A stretch of 20,000 bases of DNA from Sphaeroforma sirkka. Its lineage: Eukaryota; Opisthokonta; Ichthyosporea; Ichthyophonida. The stretch lies in NCBI GenBank assembly GCA_001586965.3, contig LUCW03000019.1, positions 202,501 to 222,500 of the forward strand, given 5' to 3'. The position numbers and the translations under genes were made by a program. Position 1 is the first letter of the stretch; each line of letters opens with the position of its first letter. Positions 11,601 to 20,000 of the stretch are shown in pieces. The notes below the pieces were generated by a model. It was not told the origin of the DNA. It saw nothing but the letters and a program-made list of their open reading frames with translations, and did no database searches.

Positions 11601-13052
11601 CTATTGGTATTGGTTAACTAGTTCATGATTGTTTGCGAGTTGCGGTAGTGAGCGTTCTATGGAGTGTCATTACATTGTCCTATTTCTATTGGTATTGGTT
11701 GACTAGGTCATGGTTATGATTGTGTATTACCATGTGGTAGATATCTTTGTCTTTTACATTGAACCCCCCAGTTCAGGGTTTCGAACAAGGTGTTCTTATA
11801 TTGCCGAAACAAGGTATCATCGTTCCTATCAATACACGAGCTAATAGCGTTCATTTATTGAAACTCATGTCTAGATTCTTGGGTTTTAGAATTGTTCTTT
11901 TAGCATACGTGCTGTGTGATAGCTGCTTATGGGCTATCTGGCACCGTCGCGAACCCATTCAACTGCAACAACCGTGTGCTTGTGCTGCCTGATAGCAACG
12001 AGCACGCAGTCCGTCTAGGGTTTTAGGGTATACGGTTTAGGTCTGTTCAACCACAACCGCCGTGTGCATGCAGTGTCTGATGGTAACGAGCACGCCGTTC
12101 GTCACCGCAGGGCTTTAGGGTTAAGGGTTTAGGCCTGTTCAGTTACAACAGCTGTGTGTATGTGCTGTCTGATAGTACCGAGCATACAGTCCGTCACCCC
12201 ACCGGAAGCTCTCTCTTCTCATTTCAGTAGATCGCGCGATCGTATTGGAATCTCAGTATCGTCAATATGTCTCCCGGCCTATCCCATAGAAGGGTTATAT
12301 CATCACATCCCCACCCATCTCATCCCGCTCAATATAACTTTATCTGGCACATACATATACCTCGTTTCGGGCTCCTGGCCTCTATGCATACACTCCATCA
12401 CCTCTTCCTTGTTTCTGTTCACCGTTCACCTGCGTAGTATTGACACCTTCCCTTCCCATCCCATCCGCATCACAGAGGAGTGAGTTTGTTCGCTTTAACG
12501 TCTCTTACAACTACCTCTCCCTGGTTTCTGTTCACCGTTTACCTGCGTAGTCTTGACACCTTCCCTTCCCTTCTCATCCGCATCACAGAGGGGTGAGTTT
12601 GTTCGCTTTAATGTCTCACCCAACACACGCCTGGAGAAGGTGATGACCGCCTACTGTAACCTGAATGGACTGGAGCCCGGCACCGTCGTATTTGTAATGC
12701 GCGAGTCTGGTTCCGAATCAAAGATATCTGGAGACGACACCGTGGTAGGTGGCACGTACGCTGCATATGCTCTACGCGATATGTCCAGTCTAGTTCAGGA
12801 TGTAAGATATACCTTGCTTCATATCTACTGTATTGCGTACCATATGCTCCATGTGATGCCTGGTGTTGTATGTAACATATGCTGTGTTTGTAGCTGTGTA
12901 TCACAGAATAAATCACTATTGTAAGTTCGGCTGGGCAAGAAGTATTCTCGTGGTGTTAAATTGTCTGCCTCTCAGTTGATCACATCGCTGTCTTCTTTTC
13001 ACAGAGGAGCCTGGATCTGGAGGGGAAGACTGTCTATATACAGACCCGGTAG
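8313..13052 (+). CDS. Chromatin-linked protein: WHxF-type domain, AT-hook and SUMO-like (Rad60-SLD) domain
   Basis: Exons 8313-8659, 9443-9896, 10623-11463, 12589-12744 and 13005-13052, all GT-AG with matching phases. The last four are well supported; the first is linked by phase and splice sites only. Exon 2 has a strong-context ATG at 9619 that would give a 440-residue protein. In that numbering, PSRVDKAWQFAILNTRLYV with following DFC (132-153) and FGEYVHY resembles the PS..VD.aWH.Fil.Tr.Y..FC family, with Q for the usual H. An AT-hook, GPGRPKK, lies at 276-282. The C-terminus runs from LEFKVSNERGEFVRFNV through EKVMTAYCNLNGLEPG to KISGDDTVRSLDLEGKTV, closely following the SUMO/Rad60-SLD pattern. 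The stop follows directly with no C-terminal GG, so it is not a conjugated modifier. Function is inferred: DNA-binding, SUMO-pathway scaffold. Confidence 0.8.
9021..9345. repeat. 48-bp minisatellite, about 7 copies
   Basis: Copies begin with GA(G/A/C)TG(A/T)GG at about 9021, 9069, 9122, 9170, 9218, 9266 and 9314. Spacing is 48 bp except one of 53. Units alternate between GAGTGAGG and GA.TGTGG types, suggesting dimeric growth. The array lies in the proposed first intron of the plus-strand gene. On the minus strand it stays open and reads as a 16-residue repeat (ILYxPHSxSDxTILSY). Confidence 0.9.
9481..9588 (+). repeat. In-frame 66-bp duplication inside a coding exon
   Basis: Two copies, starting about 9481 and 9547, encode a 22-residue unit beginning KSNPEPT(H/Q)RKSDTK. 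The spacing is exactly 66 bp, so the frame is kept. It lies upstream of the strong-context ATG at 9619; preservation of frame mildly supports translation of this segment. Confidence 0.85.
9897..10622 (+). other. Intron with TG-rich and G-rich tracts
   Basis: The donor is CG|GTATGT and the acceptor TTGTAG|A. The G-rich clusters near 9986-10007 and 10068-10083, each with several G runs, together with TG runs around 10050-10100, 10435-10455 and 10535-10555, make the transcribed strand strongly G/T-biased. No additional exon is evident. Confidence 0.7.
11500..11730. repeat. 85-bp tandem repeat in the third intron
   Basis: Marker GGTT(G/A)ACTAG(T/G)TCATG recurs at 11527, 11612 and 11697, exactly 85 bp apart, with degenerate flanks. 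It is within the 1125-bp intron 11464-12588 of the SUMO-like-domain gene, just after the donor. Confidence 0.9.
11958..12200. repeat. About 90-bp tandem repeat with telomere-like motifs
   Basis: Three copies begin TTCA(A/G) at 11958, 12046 and 12138 (spacing 88 and 92); the last lacks its end. The tails of the first two copies carry runs such as AGGGTTTTAGGG and TTTAGGGTTAAGGG, similar to TTAGGG-type telomere units. It lies in the same intron as the 85-bp repeat. Confidence 0.85.
12400..12625 (+). repeat. 113-bp tandem duplication across an intron/exon boundary
   Basis: Copy 1 (12400-12512) and copy 2 (12513-12625) are nearly identical over the pyrimidine tract, the CATCACAG acceptor and the first ~24 exon bases. 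Copy 2 carries the true acceptor (exon from 12589). Copy 1 offers an identical-looking acceptor with an exon start at 12476. Use of copy 1 would read a similar RSEFVRFNV start and then reach a stop within copy 2, because 113 is not a multiple of three. Confidence 0.9.
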
Positions 13053-14227
13053 ACCCCCGATCTGAAATGGAGGATTGTTCTACTTTCAAAACGGTTCGGA
13101 TATATGTATAGCATAATACTGGGTTATTTATATCGTATTGCTTGGCTATCTATAGCATAATACTGGGCTATCTATAGCATAATACTGGGCTATTTATAGC
13201 AAGCATTTGAGCTGGATGAAAAGCTCCTTCATCCTCTGTACGGGTGTGATCGAGCCCCGAGCTGCACTACAACAGACATCGGTAACTCTCCTCTCACCAC
13301 CTCTTACGGCAGGACCTGGTAAGCGTTTTCGCTTCTCACACCCTTGTAATCACGTACTACGTATAGCTACCTACAGCAGCTGTTGGATTTATCTACAGCT
13401 ACACACTTTAAATGCATCGAGCCACACGCAACGACGCAACCACACCGTCACCTCTTCATACGTAAACCTCCAGTGTCGGATGGACAGCTCAGAGAATGTG
13501 TATTAGCTCTACCTACACTAGCTTCACCTACACTATCGGCCGTTACCATTTCATTTGTGCACGATATAAACCCCACCTTACCGTCTGCGTAACTACTACA
13601 ACAGACCTCCGTGAGTGGTTGTATGTATATTTATGTTCGTGGCCAACGTTTTTATCTCACCAATCCGACCGAGGGAGACGCGCTCCCACGTCGACCAATT
13701 ACCACCGCGCATACTGTGGGGAACTCATCGTAGGTAGATACCACATGTGCCGTGCTTGTCCAGTCTAAAAATAGTTGTAACTCTTGGAGTAGCTCCTGAG
13801 CGTTATCATTGGTTGTTGGACTGTGTGCTGCTTCGCAGGCGTAGACCAGTGATGCGAAGGTTTTCAACGACACAAGGGCGCTACATTATGCTATGCGCCT
13901 TACGGACTACACTGTGAATAGACTATCACAAGACATACACTTCACACCGACTCATACGCAACGATATGCGATAGGCTACCGATACGCACACGCAAGCAGA
14001 CATCAGCCAACACGCACGAGGACATCACAGTACACAACTAATGGAAAGCAGCCAACGCGCAGCACGAGACAATCGGCTCACCCAACCGTCACGAGAGCAT
14101 GTAAATGAGAGTGTATAAATAGATTATACAAATACTACGCTCTGCAAGCGGTGTGCAAACGTCGCCAGCCCAAGCGTAACCATGCATGTGATCTACCCAT
14201 ACACCCGCCCACACCAGGGTTACCCAT
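13053..14227. other. Intergenic stretch downstream of the SUMO-like-domain gene
   Basis: Holds a short 22-bp repeat (TATAGCATAATACTGGGCTATC, about four units with one degenerate, 13104-13200). The 73-codon open stretch at 13652-13873 (minus) lacks an ATG start and recognisable motifs, and short plus-strand ORFs look like chance frames. No polyadenylation signal can be named. Confidence 0.5.
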
Positions 14228-14588
14228 GCTCGTTGCTGTGCATGAGTTGACCACTGCTGGTTGTTATGCATGAGTTGACCCATGCTCGTTGCTATGCATG
14301 AGTTGACCACTGCTGGTTGCTATGCATGAGTTGACCACTGCTGGTTGCTATGCATGAGTTGACCACTGCTGGTTGCTATGCATGAGTTGACCACTGCTGG
14401 TTGCTATGCATGAGTTGACCACTGCTGGTTGCTATGCATGAGTTGACCACTGCTGGTTTCTATGCATGAATTGACCACTGCTGGTTTCTATGCATGAGTT
14501 GACCATTGCTCGTTGCTATGCAAGAGTTGACCACTGCTCGTTGCTATGCAAGAGTTGACCACTGCTGGTTGCTATGCATGAGTTGACC
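14228..14588. repeat. 28-bp minisatellite, about 13 copies
   Basis: The unit TTGCTATGCATGAGTTGACC plus ACTGCTGG repeats head to tail with only a few substitutions (for example TTTCTATG, CATGCTCG, GCAAGAG) and one extra base near 14278. Very low divergence indicates recent expansion. There are no spacers, so it is not CRISPR-like. Confidence 0.97.
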
Positions 14589-14828
14589 GGGAGACCTTGC
14601 ACGAGTACAGGATGTACCCTGTAGCACCCGTCGCAACATATGTGGTGTGGGACGACCGATGGAGAGGCAATCGAAACAGCACAGTGCAGCATATGCACTG
14701 CAAACGTTTCTCATACGGCGTACGTGCGGCTGAGTATGCTGTAGCGCGTGTGTGTGTGTTGAGTGCGCGATCTCAGTAACTCGCATCGGGTGGCGACGGT
14801 ATACAGGTAGCATGCCTTGCGGATAAGG

Positions 14829-15233
14829 ATGAGAAGTGTAGTGAACATCTCGCGAGTGTCACAACCCACACTCTCAGGTGGTGGTGTGGGGTACCGTCTG
14901 GATGACTACTGTGTTTATGTGCGTGTGATGTGGCTGGTGTCAGAACATTGCCTGCGCGGTCCTTGTCCCGCGGAGACGAGGACAGGGCCGTGGGTTAGTA
15001 CTTTGGGACCGCCAGAGGCAGGTCAACTTCGTGTCAACCACTGTAGCGGTGTAAGCTCGGGCTTAGGTTTGGCTACTATAGCCCCATTCCATACGGTTCA
15101 CATGATGAGGGGTTGTTCAAGAGACGTGTCTGATCGGCTGTATTGTTTACGGCCGCGTGAGAAGCACGCACCACACACGCAAATAACTACCAATCACCCG
15201 TACAAGAACATTCTAAACTATACCCGAGGCTAA
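14829..15233 (+). CDS. Orphan ORF, 134 codons, unknown
   Basis: ATG at 14829 opens 134 codons to a TAA. The predicted product is mixed in composition, with no membrane segment, domain or motif I recognise. The local GC content is higher than in the flanking minisatellites, which lowers the chance of stop codons and makes a chance ORF plausible. No splice sites or neighbouring exons support it. It lies between two convergent genes. Confidence 0.15.
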   Translation: MRSVVNISRVSQPTLSGGGVGYRLDDYCVYVRVMWLVSEHCLRGPCPAETRTGPWVSTLGPPEAGQLRVNHCSGVSSGLGLATIAPFHTVHMMRGCSRDVSDRLYCLRPREKHAPHTQITTNHPYKNILNYTRG

Positions 15234-15502
15234 ATATGTTAAGACTCGCGATGATACCTACACCTACACGAGTGTACCAACCTCCATACAGGGCGTAGCC
15301 AAGAACCCTGGCCAGACCATGACTTCATATGGCTCCACAGACCACATACGACTATCAGGCTTCGATACAAACGCTACCTCGCGAAAGACTTGATATCTTT
15401 GAATAAACTAGTGCACTGTGCTCATGTATCGCGGGACGGACTGATTTACCTTCACACAGCATACCGTGCAACAGAACAATGGAGTACAGTATACTCAAGG
15501 CC
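15234..15502. other. Short unique intergenic stretch
   Basis: Unique sequence between the orphan ORF and the next minisatellite. No gene, RNA or regulatory element can be supported here. Confidence 0.4.
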
Positions 15503-15965
15503 CATGGCACCCACACACTATACTTTTCCATAGTACCCATGCATTACTATATTAATTCTCATAGTACCCACGCACTATACTATATTATTTTTCATAGTAC
15601 CCATGCATTACTATATTTATTCTCATAGCACCCATGCACTATACTATATTATTTTTCATAGTACCCATGCAATACTATATTTATTCTCATAGTACCCATG
15701 CACTATACTATATTATTTTTCATAGTACCCATGCACTATACTATATTATTTTTCATAGTACCCATGCAATACTATATTTATTCTCATAGTACCCATGCAC
15801 TATACTATATTATTTTTCATTGTACCCATGCATTACTATATTTATTCTCATAGTACCCATGCACTATACTACATTATTTTTCATAGTACCCATGCAATAC
15901 TATATCAATTCTCATAGTACCCATGCACTATACTATATCATTTCCCATAACAGCCATGCACGTAC
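15503..15965. repeat. 33/31-bp alternating minisatellite, about 14 units
   Basis: Units share CATAGTACCCATGCA and end either CTATACTATATTATTTTT (33 bp) or ATACTATATTTATTCT (31 bp). They mostly alternate as a 64-bp dimer, with one place (about 15720-15755) where the long type occurs twice in a row. Copies at both ends are more degenerate, as expected for an array that grows internally. Confidence 0.95.
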
Positions 15966-16448
15966 CCTATTGTTTGGCATAGTATATCTCTATATTTCAA
16001 CCGACACAGTGTGTTGTAGTGTGTTCGGTCGAGGCCTACTACTGACCGCGGTACCACCGACATTCCCTATCGCTGAGGATATCCTATAATACAACCCCTT
16101 GTGTGATATATACACAAACAAAGACATGTCAACACATCACTGAGAAAGCCCTATACATCCTATATGAGTGCTATATACGATATCAATATTTAAATCTCGT
16201 TTCCCATTGCTGTATGCATGTGTGTTTGTTATGGGTCTGGTCACTTCATACTACATACTAAACTTTAATGCAGCTACTAGACTATCTTATTAACGTTTTC
16301 TCTTCAGCACTTCTTCAGCTCATCGTTCGCGCAACCGTTGTCCGCAGGCGATGTAGCGACTGATTCAGATGGACACCTATCCATTTAAGCTCGTCTCATC
16401 GGATCATTACTATAGGACCTTCCACTTATATGTACATATACACATCTG

Positions 16449-16449
<1 letters not shown>
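15966..16449. other. Unique intergenic stretch before the GT49 gene
   Basis: No gene recognised. There is an imperfect inverted repeat around 15998-16032 (CCGACACA / TGTGTTCGG) and a small palindrome AGGATATCCT near 16075. Their meaning is unknown. Confidence 0.35.
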
Positions 16450-16490
<41 letters not shown>

Positions 16491-16491
16491 T

Positions 16492-16581
<90 letters not shown>

Positions 16582-16603
16582 TGTATGCATGTATGTATTA
16601 TGA

Positions 16604-16650
<47 letters not shown>

Positions 16651-16664
16651 GCATGCATATATTA

Positions 16665-16708
<44 letters not shown>

Positions 16709-16736
16709 AATGCACATTTATTTATATATATATATA

Positions 16737-16799
<63 letters not shown>

Positions 16800-16897
16800 C
16801 ATACGATGTGATGATGTGTGCGTGTGTGTGTGTGTGTATACAGATATATATAAAATATTATACGTGTATATATATATGTGTGTGTGTGTGTTTTTGT
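16450..16897. repeat. Compound (TA)n / (TG)n microsatellite
   Basis: TA runs lie at about 16450-16489, 16495-16575, 16600-16643, 16672-16701 and 16738-16795, followed by TG runs at about 16818-16838 and 16878-16891. It sits about 70 bp downstream of the GT49 stop codon, so the 3' end of that transcript may run into it. Confidence 0.95.
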
Positions 16898-16962
16898 GTG
16901 GGTGTATGTGTGGGTGGGTTGTTTGTGTCTATGCCTATGTCTGTAGTTTGTGTGAATAATTA

Positions 16963-18758
<1,796 letters not shown>

Positions 18759-19434
18759 CTGTGCGAAATAGGAAGTGTGTTACCACACTGTTCTGCATTC
18801 AATAGATATGAGTTGTGTGTGTGTACGTAGAGGGTATAGGGCACCTCATAGAACACATCCTCTCTGTACAAAAAAGGAAGTGTGTTACTACACTGTTCTG
18901 CATTCAATAGATACGAATTGTGTGTGAACGTAGAGGTTATAGGGCACCTCAAAGAGCACATCCTCTCTGTATAAAATAGGAAATGTGCTACTAAACTGTT
19001 CTGCATTTAATAGATACGAGTTGTGTGTGCGTTGGTAGAGGGTATAGGGAACCTCATAGAACACATCCTTTCTGTGCGAAATAGGAAGTGTGTTACTACA
19101 CTGTTCTGCATTCAATAGATATGAGTTGTGTGTGTGTACGTAGATGGTGTAGGGCACCTCACAGAACACATCCTCCCAGTACGAAATAGGAAGTGTGTTA
19201 CTACACTAATCTGCATTCAATAGATATGAGTTGTGTGTGTGTTGGTAGAGGGTTGTTTCCGAAGACTCTCAGTGCGTGCACTGTAGCGCTGGGATGCGTC
19301 TACATACGTTACCATGGCAACCATGTGCGACTGAGAGTGCTACACGAGCATACAAACAGAACAAACAGTCTCTTGTATAGAAGCTTACAAGAGGGATAAG
19401 GTTGCATACAGGATGAATTGACCTGGATATACAC

Positions 19435-19480
19435 CTCTGCCCTTGCTATCTCAACGCTAAACATAGACTTTATCCATTGA
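19435..19480 (-). CDS. Candidate short upstream exon of the GT49 gene
   Basis: On the minus strand, a good acceptor (CTCTTCTCACAG) is followed by 46 bases encoding QWIKSMFSVEIARAE and a GAG|GTGTAT donor. GT49 proteins have a conserved W (…TNY..W) about 20 residues before the FEPyy strand; this W would lie 26 residues before it. It joins in phase 0 only if a slightly later AG (exon from 18754) is used for the next exon. The sequence is short and the donor weak, so this is a suggestion only. Confidence 0.3.
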
Positions 19481-19834
19481 CTGTGAGAAGAGTGTAGGTA
19501 TATTGACGGTTGTACTACTATATGGCCGCAAATCCTTTGACCTGGACGTGGGTGCAATCAATCAGACTCTCTGAGAGTGTGTGTGTCGCTGTTCATGTAT
19601 ATTCGTGAGTGCGTGTGTGTGTGAGTGTGTATGTATGTACGTGATATACACACAGCTACACTTTTGATACTCTGCATCCCACTATATGATGTGCTACTGC
19701 TACTATATGATGAGGTACTACGTTGTAATGATGGATGGTTTGTACTATGTACAACCCAGACTGGCCTAAGCTCATGAAGACATCGCATGCATGTGTGTAG
19801 TGGATGTGCGACTCTATTTGAAGAGGGTGCTTAC

Positions 19835-19973
19835 TAGCAAACGACAATAGGTGTCGAATATAGATACGCCCAAACCTCCGTGATTCGAGCCAAAGAACGT
19901 CAGTAGTGGGGATGAAACGTCAATGGAAGTACACTTGTGAGTCAATATACATAGCTCTCGAAATACGAAGATG
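19835..19973 (-). CDS. Candidate exon near the right edge, possibly GT49 N-terminal
   Basis: A 46-codon open stretch lies between an acceptor-like GACGTGTAG and a CTA|GTAAGC donor on the minus strand. It contains CILTHKCTSID and NHGGLGVSIFD, loosely like the 'TlvThct…W.GpiSvavf' opening of GT49 domains. Its phase does not connect directly to the candidate exon at 19480, and too little sequence remains between them for the central catalytic region, so it may be unrelated. Confidence 0.2.
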
Positions 19974-20000
19974 CTACACGTCACACACACACCACACACG

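Noticed and set aside
13652-13873. 73-codon minus-strand ORF with protein-like composition
   Set aside because: No ATG start, no recognised motif and no supporting splice sites; left as unassigned.
14228-14588. CRISPR-like array
   Set aside because: The 28-bp units are contiguous without unique spacers, and the surrounding genes are eukaryotic with introns.

Overview
This is nuclear DNA from a eukaryote with spliceosomal introns of about 200-1100 bp. Most of the splice donors I could place read GTATGT or close to it. Three multi-exon genes can be assembled from raw sequence by matching reading frame, splice phase and family motifs. The high load of (TA)n and (TG)n microsatellites and minisatellites, the moderate-sized introns and the gene content suggest a unicellular eukaryote. 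A holozoan protist such as an ichthyosporean would fit, but no single marker proves it.

Layout. 1-1577: no recognisable gene. 1578-4649 (minus): a five-exon WSS1-type SUMO-linked DNA-protein crosslink protease with a WLM metalloprotease domain, a SUMO-interacting motif and two C-terminal RanBP2-type zinc fingers. 4650-8312: a gene-free divergent spacer dominated by TA/TAA/TG simple repeats, which presumably holds both promoters. 8313-13052 (plus): a five-exon gene, of which the last four exons are well supported. It joins a domain resembling the bacterial/protist 'aWHxFilxTrxYxxFC' (glycine-rich-domain-protein-like) family to an AT-hook and a C-terminal SUMO-like (Rad60-SLD type) domain. 13053-16962: convergent intergenic DNA with several minisatellites and one orphan ORF. 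16963 to about 19480 (minus, running off the right edge): the C-terminal half of a LARGE/B4GAT1-like GT49 glycosyltransferase. Its introns carry a 209-bp TA tract and three tandem arrays.

How the genes relate. The WSS1-like protease and its divergent neighbour are both linked to SUMO: one has a SUMO-interacting motif, the other a SUMO-like fold plus an AT-hook. A shared chromatin or genome-maintenance role is possible but inferred. The GT49 gene acts in the secretory pathway and looks unrelated.

The most unusual signal is structural. At three introns in two genes, the intron 3' end together with the first bases of the following exon is tandemly duplicated (2, 3 and 5 copies), creating arrays of near-identical splice acceptors. 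At two of these loci the nearest extra copy is spaced by a multiple of three and is open in the exon's frame, so upstream acceptor use would add 26 or 35 residues without a frameshift.
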